From Mactromeris polynyma (taxonomy: Eukaryota > Mollusca > Bivalvia > Venerida > Mactridae): DNA of 64,000 bases. Shown piece by piece: positions 10,523 to 20,549 of the stretch (its first letter is position 1; the number at the start of each line of letters is the position of its first letter). The position numbers and the translations under genes are program-made. The notes under the pieces are model-generated. The model was not told the DNA's origin. It ran no database searches and worked only from the letters and a program-made list of their open reading frames with translations. The stretch spans positions 2,793,904-2,857,903 of the forward strand of contig JASFXZ010000018.1 of the NCBI GenBank assembly GCA_032209605.1, in the 5' to 3' direction.

Positions 10523-13500
10523 CTAATTCCTTGTTCCAGATAATATACATTTAATGAATTTACAAAGATTGATATATTCTGTTTGGTTAGTAGTCGACAT
10601 TAGTTGCTCAAGTTTGTACATGTTTGGTCTCCTAAAATAATATGGTTTGATAAATCGTTTCCTTTCGATTGCATATTTCGAACACTCAAAAAGGTAATGG
10701 AATTCGTCTCCTATTTTATCTGGACAATTATAACACAATCTTAAATGATGTGGGATTTTGTGCCATTTTCCAGTTTCCACTGGTAAACGGTGATTTCTTG
10801 TCCTAAATCGCACCATGTAAAATAATAAGTTTGAGTTAGTTGATTTAAGGTAGTTTTCGAAGCCAAAACTGTTTTTACATATTCTATAGAATGGGCTTTG
10901 ACTAGAATTTTCAACAAGAGAGTACCATTCCGATAAGAATAAGTCTGTAAGTTTTTGTTTTACCGTTGCTCTAAGCCAATTACTATTTAAGATATGTCCA
11001 GTCCACATGTTCATTAGTCCACATTTAATTAAAATTTCTCTAATTCGGTAAAACCATGGATATTTCTTTTTTAAGTCAACGCTATTTATATCTTTAGTTA
11101 GTTCATACATATTTCTGTATAAAACAGTAGACAATTTAATGGGAAACTCTTCAGAGTTAACTGCACATAAGCGTGTCCAGAAAGATATCATTCGGTAGTC
11201 TATGTCAATACTTAAGGGTGTACAGCCACTTTCTCCAAAAAACATATAGTTAGGTGTTGATCTTTTCATTTTAAGAATGTATTTCAAAAATCTTAATTGG
11301 ACTCGTTCTAGTGTTTCTAGATTTCCATAACCCCATATTTCGGACCCGTATAGAAGGATAGGTTTAATTGTTTTATTAAAAAGGTCTATTTGGATATCAA
11401 TTGGTAAACACAATCTATTACAATTCTTTAATAGGCTATACATAGCTCTGGTGGCTTGTACAGCGATGTGCTTTTTAGATTTTGTAAAAGACCCAGATTT
11501 ACAAAAATAAATACCTAGATATTTGTACTCATTAACAATTTCAAGAGGCTGATTTTCAATTGTGAAATTTACAGGACGCTGTCTTCCTTTAGAGAATATT
11601 ACAATTTTGGATTTGGCTATATTAACAGTTAATCTCCAATTATTGCAATAATCTTCATAAGCATTCAAGGCACATTGTAAGTCATTGTCATTATCGGCTA
11701 ATATTACTGTGTCGTCAGCATAAAGTAAGACAAATATTTTAAGATAGCTTTGCATTTCATTTGTTATATCGTTTTCATTATCAAATTGTATACCCTGGAT
11801 AGTATGGTGTTCACGCATAAAAGATTCTAAATCATTTAGAAATATAGAGAATAAAAGAGGTGAAAGATTTTCACCCTGGCGTACACCAATGTTACTACTG
11901 AAAAAATTAGAAATTTCCGAGTTACTAGAAACGCAAGACTTTATATTATTATACATATTTTTAATTACATTAAGGCACTTGCCATTTATTTTAACAGTCT
12001 GTAGTTTTTCCCAAAGACCATTTCTCCAGACTTTATCGAAAGCTTGTTTGAGGTCAATGAATGCGCAATAAAGTTTACTGCGATTGTTATTTAAAAATTG
12101 AATGATGTGTTGAAGTATAAACATATTATCTGCGGTAGAGAAGCCTTTTCTAAAACCAGCTTGACAGTTGGTAAGTATATGATTAGATTCTACGTATTGC
12201 GTTAATCTGTTGTTAAGAATACAAGTGAAAAGTTTTCCCATGCAACTGAGGAGTGTGATCGGTCTGTAGTTTTCAGGTTTTGATACATCTCCTTTGTTTT
12301 TGTAAATAGGATTTATTATACCAATTGTCAATGCTTCAGGGATAATTCCAGTGTCAAAGATTAAGTTAAATAGTTTAAGATATATATGTTTCATTTTTAA
12401 GTAAGTGGCTTTTATATGTTCATTAACTATCTTATCATACCCACAAGATTTATTATTCTTCAGATTTTTAACAGCTTTTTCCAATTCTATTTCTTTTATT
12501 TCTCTATTTATTTGTTCATTGATTTCATCAAAGTTTTCGTCATTGTTTTCGTCTACATCTTCATTTTGGTTTGAATTTGTATTTTTGAAAAAATCATATA
12601 AATCTGAAAGGGAAGCATGATTTTCAGAAGTCTTTTTTCCTTTGAGTATTTTCCAATAAGTTCTTGGATCGTTACTTTTAACATTACGCAATTTGTTTAT
12701 TTCTTTTTGTTTTTCTTTGTTGACAAAGGAGCGAATAGTTGCTTTATATTCTTTACTACATTGTTTGAGATGCTGTTTATTTATGTTTGTTTTTCTTAAC
12801 TTATACAAGTGTTTAGCTCTATGGAAGTTTCTTCTAGATTTTTTGCATTTGTTGCCAAACCATTTTGGATATTTGTTATTATTACCAATATTAATGTCAT
12901 CGTCATTTTTAATATAAACACACCCGAAAGTATTCTCAGAAGTTTTCAAAAATATAGATGCGATTTCATTGACAATTTCATCTGCTTTTGTTTGATTGAA
13001 ATTATTAGATTCCAAAGAAGACAATGTATTGTATAGTTCGTTAATATCACTATTTGATAGGTTATCAACAAAATCAGACGATTTCTTTCTATCCCACAGT
13101 TTAACCTTGGGTTGCTTACTTTTATTTTCATTAGTCAAGTACCTTAATTTGAAATTTAAGTTCAGTTCAATTGCATTGTGTGCATCGGACAATAAGTTGC
13201 AAAATTCTAAAACGTTCAATTCTTTTATTGACTGGAATACGTTCGCGCTAGATATGTAGTAATCTACTGTGCTAACATTTTTACACGTAACGTTACCGTT
13301 CATATCCCCCTTAGTTCTTCCATTTAACAGGTAGAGACTGTTACATTGTAAAAACTCTATAAATCTATATCCATAATTATTCACCGACTTATCACTATTG
13401 TTACGATTCAAACAAACGGTTTCAGCATTTTCAAAATAAGACATTTCACTATTAAATTCGTCACATATTTCATCAAGATTTTGATTTCTGAAAAACTCTT

Positions 13501-15325
13501 CATCTAGCGTAATGAAGTCGTCTAAATGTTTCGTTCTGGAATTAAAATCACCAAAAATAATAAAGTGCTCGTATTGCTTAGAAAGTTCGTTCAATTCCAA
13601 CTGGATTTCAAGAAATGGATCATCAACTGAATAATCGGAGTATTCCGGGGGAATATAAACAATAGCACAAAGAATATCTGAATTCGATCCTATAATTTCT
13701 TTTGAAATTGTAAACCAAAGTACGAGCTTTGAATTGGTTTCTATTACTTTAATGTAACTAGATATTTCATTTTTCACTAAAAGCGCCAGACCACCCGATT
13801 TACGTCTACTTATCTCCCCCCTATTCTTTGTGTGTATGTTATAATTACTTATTGAAACATAATCTAAATCATCTAACTTTGTTTCTTGTAATCCTACCAA
13901 AGCGTAAGAATTGATTAAATTTTTAAATTCTGGACAATTGACCTTTGATTTCAGACCACATACGTTTAAGGATAATAAATTAATTTGTTTCTCATGATTT
14001 GATTGAGTTTGACAGCATCCATTTTGTTTAGTATTAGAGGTTTGGTTTATGGACGCATCGTTAGAGTTACCATTCTGATTCACGGTCTGGTTGTTAGAAA
14101 GTTTTGTTTCATTTTCATGGTCAGTGCAATTTGATTTAACCTGCGCAGATGTAGAATAATTGTTTAATGCATGAGTGACAAAACTATTATAGTAACAGGA
14201 TATCATATTACTGTACCACGAGAAATAATCACATTGCAAACATGTGTAGCAATAGCATTTATCATACAAATATGGGAACAGTAGTCTATACACTAATTCA
14301 AAATATGCATCAATTGCATTCGAATAACTCATGTAGATAAAAGGAAACAAAGTGTACATCATCGGCAATAAAATATTACTGTACCACCAATTGTGATTAC
14401 GGTGATAATAATGGTAACAGTTTATCATATTACTATACCTCCAAAAATAATCCCGAATAAAACAACCATTGCATTGCACCATATTATTGTAACACCGACG
14501 ATAATTAACGTTGAGAAAATGATTGCATTGTATAATATAATTGTAACAATAATAATAATTACGACAATGGAAATTGTAATAATGTATCAAGTTTCTGTAC
14601 AAACAATAATTATTACAAAGAGGACAGCAATACAGATAACAGTCGTCAAAGCAATGAAAACATTTACGTGTGCGGATATCAGAATGTATCAACATACCTT
14701 CAATAAAAGAAGTACACAGAAAATGTACATAGACTGTGAGGGCAATGGTGTCGAGTTCAAAAACATTAACTTCGGCATGATTTTGTTGAATTGTATACCA
14801 GTTATGATTGAGTTGTCTCCTTGAAAAATAAGCAAACAAAATATGACACAAGTGGCAAAGAATGATAGCATTCCGCCGTGTTTGACCTTGTATATCCGAC
14901 GTAAGATCGCACTGTTTGCAATTTTCATATATTAAACTATAGACACTTGTAAAAACATAGACGGTATTTTTCCACCATTCAATTAAATAAGTACATCGGT
15001 CAATTGTATCATGATATTTACAACAATCCAAACAGTGATTGAAATACACAAAGTCGCACAAGTGACAAAAAATGGTAGCATTCCGCAGTGTTTCACATTG
15101 TATTTTCGACGTAAGATCACACTGCTCACAATTTTCATTTATTAAACAATTGACAATTGTAAAAACATAGACGACATATTTCCACCATTCAATTAAATGA
15201 GTACATCGGTCAATTGTATCATGGTATTTACAACAATCCAAACAATGATTGAAATACACACAGTCACATAATGTGTAAACGTTACATCCACAATCACGTG
15301 GAATAGCGCACTCTCCGTGTCTGTC
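10523..15325 (-). CDS. LINE-A ORF2: endonuclease-reverse transcriptase with Cys/Tyr-rich N-terminal extension
   Basis: The frame is open from the codon after a TAG at 15326-15328 to 10523. Numbered from the GTG at 15259 it is 1578 residues. Residues 1-140 are a 70-residue unit repeated in tandem; 140-370 are rich in Cys, Tyr and Asn with recurring 'WYSNM'-like motifs; 370-420 are polar. The APE endonuclease spans about 425-700: Asn in LNVCG (432), Glu in QET (459), GDFN (570-573), STVDYY (663-668) and SDAH (691). The RT spans about 900-1250: FIDLKQAFD (1067), GVRQGENLSP (1125) and YADD (1180-1183). A CxxC...HxxxxC segment lies near the C terminus. All visible catalytic residues are present. 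The first in-frame ATG is at 14695, 189 codons in, so initiation is unlikely to be conventional. The N-terminal extension resembles nothing I recognise. Confidence 0.9.
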   Translation of the reverse strand, partial: DRHGECAIPRDCGCNVYTLCDCVYFNHCLDCCKYHDTIDRCTHLIEWWKYVVYVFTIVNCLINENCEQCDLTSKIQCETLRNATIFCHLCDFVYFNHCLDCCKYHDTIDRCTYLIEWWKNTVYVFTSVYSLIYENCKQCDLTSDIQGQTRRNAIILCHLCHILFAYFSRRQLNHNWYTIQQNHAEVNVFELDTIALTVYVHFLCTSFIEGMLIHSDIRTRKCFHCFDDCYLYCCPLCNNYCLYRNLIHYYNFHCRNYYYCYNYIIQCNHFLNVNYRRCYNNMVQCNGCFIRDYFWRYSNMINCYHYYHRNHNWWYSNILLPMMYTLFPFIYMSYSNAIDAYFELVYRLLFPYLYDKCYCYTCLQCDYFSWYSNMISCYYNSFVTHALNNYSTSAQVKSNCTDHENETKLSNNQTVNQNGNSNDASINQTSNTKQNGCCQTQSNHEKQINLLSLNVCGLKSKVNCPEFKNLINSYALVGLQETKLDDLDYVSISNYNIHTKNRGEISRRKSGGLALLVKNEISSYIKVIETNSKLVLWFTISKEIIGSNSDILCAIVYIPPEYSDYSVDDPFLEIQLELNELSKQYEHFIIFGDFNSRTKHLDDFITLDEEFFRNQNLDEICDEFNSEMSYFENAETVCLNRNNSDKSVNNYGYRFIEFLQCNSLYLLNGRTKGDMNGNVTCKNVSTVDYYISSANVFQSIKELNVLEFCNLLSDAHNAIELNLNFKLRYLTNENKSKQPKVKLWDRKKSSDFVDNLSNSDINELYNTLSSLESNNFNQTKADEIVNEIASIFLKTSENTFGCVYIKNDDDINIGNNNKYPKWFGNKCKKSRRNFHRAKHLYKLRKTNINKQHLKQCSKEYKATIRSFVNKEKQKEINKLRNVKSNDPRTYWKILKGKKTSENHASLSDLYDFFKNTNSNQNEDVDENNDENFDEINEQINREIKEIELEKAVKNLKNNKSCGYDKIVNEHIKATYLKMKHIYLKLFNLIFDTGIIPEALTIGIINPIYKNKGDVSKPENYRPITLLSCMGKLFTCILNNRLTQYVESNHILTNCQAGFRKGFSTADNMFILQHIIQFLNNNRSKLYCAFIDLKQAFDKVWRNGLWEKLQTVKINGKCLNVIKNMYNNIKSCVSSNSEISNFFSSNIGVRQGENLSPLLFSIFLNDLESFMREHHTIQGIQFDNENDITNEMQSYLKIFVLLYADDTVILADNDNDLQCALNAYEDYCNNWRLTVNIAKSKIVIFSKGRQRPVNFTIENQPLEIVNEYKYLGIYFCKSGSFTKSKKHIAVQATRAMYSLLKNCNRLCLPIDIQIDLFNKTIKPILLYGSEIWGYGNLETLERVQLRFLKYILKMKRSTPNYMFFGESGCTPLSIDIDYRMISFWTRLCAVNSEEFPIKLSTVLYRNMYELTKDINSVDLKKKYPWFYRIREILIKCGLMNMWTGHILNSNWLRATVKQKLTDLFLSEWYSLVENSSQSPFYRICKNSFGFENYLKSTNSNLLFYMVRFRTRNHRLPVETGKWHKIPHHLRLCYNCPDKIGDEFHYLFECSKYAIERKRFIKPYYFRRPNMYKLEQLMSTTNQTEYINLCKFIKCILSGTRN
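14851..15270 (-). repeat. 210-bp tandem duplication within LINE-A ORF2
   Basis: Two copies with a period of exactly 210 bp ('acaagtg' at about 14848 and 15058) encode the repeated 70-residue Cys-rich unit that begins 'YFNHCLDCCKYHDTIDRC'. The length is a multiple of three and the copies have diverged mainly by substitutions, so the frame has been kept. Confidence 0.88.
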
Positions 15326-15558
15326 CTATATTTGTTGATGGTCAGTATTATTGGACTGATTGTTGTTGAGGCCCGTACCGGCATCGTCTGTCGTGTTACA
15401 AATTATATCCTCAGTTTCATCATTCACAATTGAGGCAGTCGCATTTATATCATTTGGGGACTGTCTGGGATCGACGCGTTTGGTTTGATAATCAATATCT
15501 AAAGGTGACACAGCCTGCCTTTTCCTGGATTCAGCGATTGGACCGAATCGATTTGGTG
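15326..15558 (-). other. Probable C-terminal continuation of LINE-A ORF1 in a shifted frame, ending at TAG
   Basis: ORF1 of this copy stops at 15559. The alternative minus-strand frame runs open through this interval ('IPDFVTPNRFGPIAESRKRQ' and onwards, then 'NNNQSNNTDHQQI') to a TAG at 15326-15328. This is the same frame as ORF2. A 1-nt indel, possibly in the C run near 15618, would explain why this copy switches frame. That reading is inferred from the amino-acid character and the open frame only. Confidence 0.55.
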
Positions 15559-16863
15559 TTACAAAATCAGGGATCGTATTGGATTTTCTTGTCTGGGTTT
15601 GCGTTTGAGCACTGTAGTATCCTGGGGGTTGTATTGTCGTCGATATCCTATTGGCACTGCTGATCCTGACGCACGTGGAGGTTCCATATCACCATGATTA
15701 GCATTATAATTAGAACGAGTAGTGTGCGTAAATGTATTCGTGCCAAGGTCATACCGGGAGTTGTTAACAAACAGTTTGTCTCGCACTAGAACCACTTTAC
15801 ATCCCTCGTCTGCATATTTACGAGCTAGTGGATACAACTTACGGCGTCGATCTTCTATTTCCTTCGGGAAACATTCGTATATTTTGAAACTTGTTTTAGT
15901 CCCATTAAGAACAATTCCAGCACGTCGGACTGACTCCCTAGATGCAAAAGTTTCAAATTTAGCAATGATCGGACGTGGCTTAGGACGACCATCGTCAAAT
16001 GTTTGGTTTGGTTTCCCGACCCTAAATACCTTGGCGAATTTTATGGACGACGCATCAACTATAGCTTCGGTATTGACCAGATTATTATCTTGTAGCTTAG
16101 ATTTAATATGAGTTCTTAGAATCTCCTCTGTGTTTTCACGTACTGGTTTTTGTTTAGCAGCTTGATCTGTTTGCATTTCACGTTGATTGTTATTCGCAGA
16201 CAAAGAGTTATCATCACCGCTTCCATTACTTTCAATGTACGTCCGGGCCTCCTCCACACCGAAAAATTTCAACTCGTTCTCCATTGACCTAGTTTGTATT
16301 TCGAGTAGTTTATCGTGTAACATTGTGTTTTGATTCTGAGATTCGTCAAACTTTTCCAGTATTGGAGTAAGTCCCCGTTTCAAGTGCGATATATCTTGCT
16401 GGAGATTACATTTACTACTCAAAAAATCATCAGCAATATCGCTGAATGTTTGGCAGAATGTTTCAACCTCTGCTACACGTGTGGACAATGACTTTTGCTC
16501 TATCTGCACACCAGACATATGACATTTCAGGTTAGTAACGTCTTTCTCCAACGGTACTAACTTAGCAAAGTTATTTTCAATTGTTTTAAGTCTATTATTC
16601 ATTTCCTGGATGAGGTCGTACATGGGACCGCCATCTTGTCCCAGCATTGTACCAGGTGAAGGGGGACGAGACAAACTAGGGTGAGGGTAGGGGAAATACG
16701 TTGGTTGACCTCCAGGGTATGGTGGAATATACATACTAGGATGTTGATACATAGGGTATTCTCCGGCAATATTCGAAGCATCGTTACGGCTCTGTGATTT
16801 TGAAGCGCCATTGTTCTCTTTGTTTGCATTCTGTTTGCTTTTACCATCCTTTTTATCCGACAT
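15559..16863 (-). CDS. LINE-A ORF1: coiled-coil / RRM-type RNA-binding protein
   Basis: ATG at 16863, 434 residues in the frame of this copy. It has a charged N terminus (MSDKKDGKSKQ), then a Pro/Tyr-rich stretch (residues 35-75), then a long heptad-like coiled coil (about 80-200). An RRM-like domain follows ('ENELKFFGVEEA', 'AKVFRVGKP', 'RPIIAKFETFASRESV') and a C-terminal domain ('FPKEIEDRRRKLYPLARKY'). This matches the L1-type ORF1p plan: a trimeric nucleic-acid chaperone that packages LINE RNA. The stop at 15559 looks premature, because the downstream frame continues to a TAG in frame with ORF2. Confidence 0.82.
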   Translation of the reverse strand: MSDKKDGKSKQNANKENNGASKSQSRNDASNIAGEYPMYQHPSMYIPPYPGGQPTYFPYPHPSLSRPPSPGTMLGQDGGPMYDLIQEMNNRLKTIENNFAKLVPLEKDVTNLKCHMSGVQIEQKSLSTRVAEVETFCQTFSDIADDFLSSKCNLQQDISHLKRGLTPILEKFDESQNQNTMLHDKLLEIQTRSMENELKFFGVEEARTYIESNGSGDDNSLSANNNQREMQTDQAAKQKPVRENTEEILRTHIKSKLQDNNLVNTEAIVDASSIKFAKVFRVGKPNQTFDDGRPKPRPIIAKFETFASRESVRRAGIVLNGTKTSFKIYECFPKEIEDRRRKLYPLARKYADEGCKVVLVRDKLFVNNSRYDLGTNTFTHTTRSNYNANHGDMEPPRASGSAVPIGYRRQYNPQDTTVLKRKPRQENPIRSLIL

Positions 16864-17179
16864 TCTGGCGAGAATTAACTATAAAAAGTTTATCCAAATG
16901 ATTGAAAAGTTCACTGATCGTCCGTTGAGAGTTTTTGAGCACTATGAATCCGTTTTACATACTATATACATTAGAAAATCTGCGATTTTATGGAGAGATT
17001 TTCAAAACACCGCCATTACGTTTGAGCCTCGTTTTCGTACATCAAAACTAGTAACTGCAGTGTGATAAGTGCTGTCAAATATTTCCCATGGATTATAATT
17101 TGTGTGATTAATTAATAGCTTTGTTGGTGTGACATTGTGAAAAGTGTTGTTGTGTAATATATCTCTCTCTTTTTTTTAA
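16864..17179 (-). promoter_or_regulatory. 5' UTR / presumed internal promoter of LINE-A
   Basis: This is the sequence between the ORF1 start codon and the junction with LINE-C. LINEs usually carry an internal promoter here. No specific box is recognisable, so the call rests on position. Confidence 0.35.
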
Positions 17180-17976
17180 GGACGCTATAGTGGAGGATTA
17201 TCTGTTTATTACAAAAATGAACTAAGCTCAAAAATATCAGTTGCTGAAATCAATACCTACGGTATTATTTGGATAAAACTTAATCAAGAATTGTTCAATT
17301 TTAACGAAGATGTTTACATATGTAACACGTATATTCCACCTATTGGGTCGAAAATATTTTACGATAAAAATTTTGATTTCTTTGATGAAATAGAAAAGAG
17401 CATTGAAAAATTTAATCAGTTAGGAAAAACATTTATTACTGGGGATTTTAACTCTCGCACAGGAAATATATGCGATACATTAGAATTCGATAGATACATT
17501 GACATACAAGTATACGATTATGATAAAAACGATTTGCATAATACTATACCGAAACGATACAATAGTGATCATGTGACCGACACTAGTGGGCGGAGACTTG
17601 CTCTATTATGTAAATCTACTAATCATGTGATAGCGAACGGTCGAATACACAATGACCGCGGAGTAGGCACTTATACATTTTGTTCAACACGTGGTCTCAG
17701 TGTAACGGATTATTTATTGATTGATATAAGTGATATAGACAATGTGTTAAACTTCGAAATTCTAGACTGGACCGTCTTTTCGGACCACGCGGCAATATAC
17801 TTCAGTTTGGAGAGAAAAACAATACATAAACATGCAAACCAGAACAAAAAACTCGGATACAAAATCAAAAATAATTTGGGACGATGATAAAGTTGATATT
17901 TTTAGAAACTTAATCATAAACGACATGCATAATATACATATAAATGAAAACGATGATGTTTCGATTGATACGCAAG
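17180..17976 (+). mobile_element. LINE-C, left part (5'-truncated, interrupted by LINE-B)
   Basis: A plus-strand LINE begins here without its 5' UTR, ORF1 or the start of the endonuclease. It is cut at about 17982 by the minus-strand LINE-B and resumes at about 23306. A possible target duplication is 'tttttaa' at 17173-17179 and 25975-25981. The junction lies within a few bases of the 5' end of LINE-A. Confidence 0.75.
17180..17976 (+). pseudogene. LINE-C ORF2 endonuclease domain, N-terminally truncated
   Basis: The frame opens with 'GRYSGGLSVYYKNEL', the third strand of an APE-type endonuclease, so the first catalytic Asn and Glu motifs are missing. 'ICNTYIPP', 'FITGDFNSRTG', 'SVTDYLLI' and 'WTVFSDHAAIYF' follow in order, giving the Asp-Asn, Asp and Ser-Asp-His motifs. 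A stop at 17885-17887 reflects a 1-nt frameshift; the linker towards RT ('IIWDDDKVDIFRNLI') continues in another frame. The copy is dead by truncation, frameshift and insertion. Confidence 0.85.
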
Positions 17977-18164
17977 TTTTCAATTCAAAGTTTATTTGTA
18001 CTTAGGCCTCCGGCCCATATACATACAGCATATATACATAATACATTAACAGTAGTTATTTGCCTGTGAAGACACATATATAAACATGTGGAAATAATGC
18101 ATGTAAAAGTAGCATGATTACAATTTACATCAATGTACATGAAATGTTTAGAAAAAATAGATAA

Positions 18165-20549
18165 TTATACATTACTGAGAACAAAAGGATCCCTAACTTT
18201 ATTAGCATGGTATAAATACATTGCCAGATTTCTAATAAGTGTGGTATTAGTGTTTGCACACAAAGCATGAAATTTATGGTTAGTAGGATGAATAGTGTAT
18301 TTATCAGGAATATATTTTTTGCGAATTTCACAATACAATGGGCAGTGGATAACAAAGTGGTATTCATTTTCAAGACTATTTTTGCAATACACACACAATC
18401 GCTCATCCCTTGTAACCTGAGTAGAACGCCCCTTCTCTATCATAAGGTTATGACAAGAAAATCTAAAATTTGCAAAGCTTCTCTTGAACTTTGGAATATC
18501 AATACAGCTAATGTAGATCTCAACTCCAAAATTCGGTTTAATATAGGTATAAAACGTGTTTAATTTATTATTATCACTACATACACGGGACCATGATTGT
18601 AGAAATTGGTCTCGTAGTCTTAGCGTGTATTCATTTAAAAACAATTCTTCATTATGAACTTCTTGTGATTCCCAGATGTAACCAAAACCACTCTCGTACA
18701 GGTTTGTTCGCACTTTGGTAACCCAATTTACATGGCCATTATTATCATAAAGCTTCAACATGTTGTAACACAACTTAACATATCTATCATCTGGTAACCT
18801 TAGTATTCTTAACCAAAACTTAACACATCTTTTTGCGACTGTTATCCTCAACGGATAACGACCGAGGTCACCACAGACTGCACTATTACTAGCTTTAATA
18901 GATGTACCAAGAAACCGTTTACATGCATATATATGTACATTTTCTATAATATCTGTGTTGTATAATGCCCACAATTCACATCCGTATAACATAATAGGTG
19001 AAACCTTTGTGTCAAACACTTTGAAAAAGGTATTCATATTTATATGAGATAATGATAAAACACCTTTCAGTACCATCATAAGAACCTTCTTTGCCTTTGT
19101 GGCAGACACTTCGGTCATTTTATTAAAAGACAATGAACTGGTAAAGTGTAGTCCAACATAAGTGAAACCAGAAACTACATCTAATTTTACATTATCGTAG
19201 GACCATTTCTCCATTTTTGACAAAGGACCACCCCTTCTAAATACTAAAACTTTTGTCTTATCCGTATTGACTTCAAGTTTATTTTGTTGACAAAATGTAT
19301 TTAATCTATTGAGATGCTTTTGCAACCCTATTACTGTGTCTGACATGAGAGCCACATCGTCAGCAAACATTAGCAGAAACACTTCCACCAGTGATGGTGA
19401 AAGTTGTACACCATGAACTCCATTATTAGAAATGTCAGATGTAAGCTCATTTATGAACAAAGAAAAGAGTATGGGGCTTAAATTACAGCCTTGTCTTAAA
19501 CCAAACGGACAATTGAATTCGTCAGTTAAACCACCTTTGTATCTCACACACATTTTAACACTGCTATATAATGCTCTTATAGAGTTACAAAGTCGACCTT
19601 TTATGTTATGTTTCAATAATATTTCATACAATTTAGACCTGTTTACATAGTCGAATGCCTTTCGAAAATCAACAAACGCTACATAAAGTGTCTTGCCCTT
19701 GGTAGATAGATACTTACTGACTACTGTGTATAAAATAAAGGCATTGTCTATAGTGCTGTAACCTTGTCTGAATACAGACTGTGCTTCATTTATGCAACCA
19801 AATATTTCGGTATAGAATGTCAAGCGTTTGGTCAAAATACTAATATAAACTTTGCTAACAGCATCAATGAGAGCAATTCCTCTATAATTGTCAGTAATAT
19901 GTATACTGCCTTTCTTGTGAATTGGTACAAGTACAGATTTACTCCAATCGGAAGGAAACTGACCACTTGAGAATAAATAATTGTATAAACGTAACAAATA
20001 AGGTAGCAAAAAGTAAATACCATATACGAGGTGTGCAGAAATAAGTTGGCCTGAAGAAGACTTATTGACCTTTAACTGTTTAATAGCTGCTATAATTTCA
20101 TCAGCACTAATCTCACAATTTAAGATATCGTCTGCAATTACATTATCATTTGCAGTTACTTCTACATTGTCTGTCACTTCAACATCACTATTGCCCCCCT
20201 CCAGGTCAAACAAATTTTCAAAATGATTATACCATTCCTCGGCACTAATATTTGGTTCCTGATTCGGCCTACCAATCAACTGTTTGATTTTCTGCCAGAA
20301 CATACGGGGGTTACCAATGGCATTATTCAAACTCGAGGACATGTTATATTCAAAATGTCTTTTTTTATCTTTACAAGTATTCTTGTATTTAGCCTTAGCA
20401 ATTAGATATGAATTCGGATCCTTTTCAAACCTTGTTTCCCTATACATTTGCAACAGACTATTTGCAATCCTCTTCAAAGTTTTACATTTTGTTCGAATGA
20501 ATATTTCGTTTTTGAGGACGTTTAGTTGAACAAAATTCATTACTAACAT
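18165..20549 (-). CDS. LINE-B ORF2, reverse-transcriptase part
   Basis: A 794-codon frame (ATG at 20549, internal to ORF2) carries a complete RT. Motifs are 'VLVPIHKKGS' and 'NYRGIALIDAVSKVY', 'QSVFRQGYSTIDNAFIL', motif A 'YVAFVDFRKAFDYVNR', motif B 'GLRQGCNLSPILFSLF', motif C 'MFADDVALMSD', then 'VSGFTYVGLHF'. The C terminus has a Cys/His segment ('LCVYCKNSLENEYHFVIHC'). The frame overlaps the endonuclease frame by 68 bp and is offset by one nucleotide, probably from an indel near the A run in 'cctcaaaaacgaaat'. The protein would reverse-transcribe LINE RNA at the nicked target. A close relative runs off the right edge at 63755. Confidence 0.9.
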   Translation of the reverse strand: MLVMNFVQLNVLKNEIFIRTKCKTLKRIANSLLQMYRETRFEKDPNSYLIAKAKYKNTCKDKKRHFEYNMSSSLNNAIGNPRMFWQKIKQLIGRPNQEPNISAEEWYNHFENLFDLEGGNSDVEVTDNVEVTANDNVIADDILNCEISADEIIAAIKQLKVNKSSSGQLISAHLVYGIYFLLPYLLRLYNYLFSSGQFPSDWSKSVLVPIHKKGSIHITDNYRGIALIDAVSKVYISILTKRLTFYTEIFGCINEAQSVFRQGYSTIDNAFILYTVVSKYLSTKGKTLYVAFVDFRKAFDYVNRSKLYEILLKHNIKGRLCNSIRALYSSVKMCVRYKGGLTDEFNCPFGLRQGCNLSPILFSLFINELTSDISNNGVHGVQLSPSLVEVFLLMFADDVALMSDTVIGLQKHLNRLNTFCQQNKLEVNTDKTKVLVFRRGGPLSKMEKWSYDNVKLDVVSGFTYVGLHFTSSLSFNKMTEVSATKAKKVLMMVLKGVLSLSHINMNTFFKVFDTKVSPIMLYGCELWALYNTDIIENVHIYACKRFLGTSIKASNSAVCGDLGRYPLRITVAKRCVKFWLRILRLPDDRYVKLCYNMLKLYDNNGHVNWVTKVRTNLYESGFGYIWESQEVHNEELFLNEYTLRLRDQFLQSWSRVCSDNNKLNTFYTYIKPNFGVEIYISCIDIPKFKRSFANFRFSCHNLMIEKGRSTQVTRDERLCVYCKNSLENEYHFVIHCPLYCEIRKKYIPDKYTIHPTNHKFHALCANTNTTLIRNLAMYLYHANKVRDPFVLSNV

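Larger units (their letters stand above)
10131..17179 (-). mobile_element. LINE-A, near-full-length non-LTR retrotransposon
   Basis: The element reads right to left: 5' UTR (about 16864-17179), ORF1, ORF2, a 3' UTR, and a 3' tail of (ttatg)n seen as 'cataacataacataac' on the plus strand at 10131-10160. A possible target duplication is 'ttattgattat' at 10120-10130 and 'ttattgatat' at 25985-25994. This is consistent only if LINE-C was inserted later at the 5' edge of LINE-A. The APE-type endonuclease, RT and C-terminal Cys/His segment place it among APE-type LINEs; the clade is left open. ORF2 is fully open, so this is a young copy. Confidence 0.85.

Noticed and set aside
12405..13259. Several plus-strand frames of 60-87 codons
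   Set aside because: All are antisense to the linker between endonuclease and RT of LINE-A ORF2.
14393..14824. 143-codon plus-strand frame
   Set aside because: It is antisense to the Cys/Tyr-rich part of LINE-A ORF2, and its Ile/Thr-rich composition mirrors that strand.
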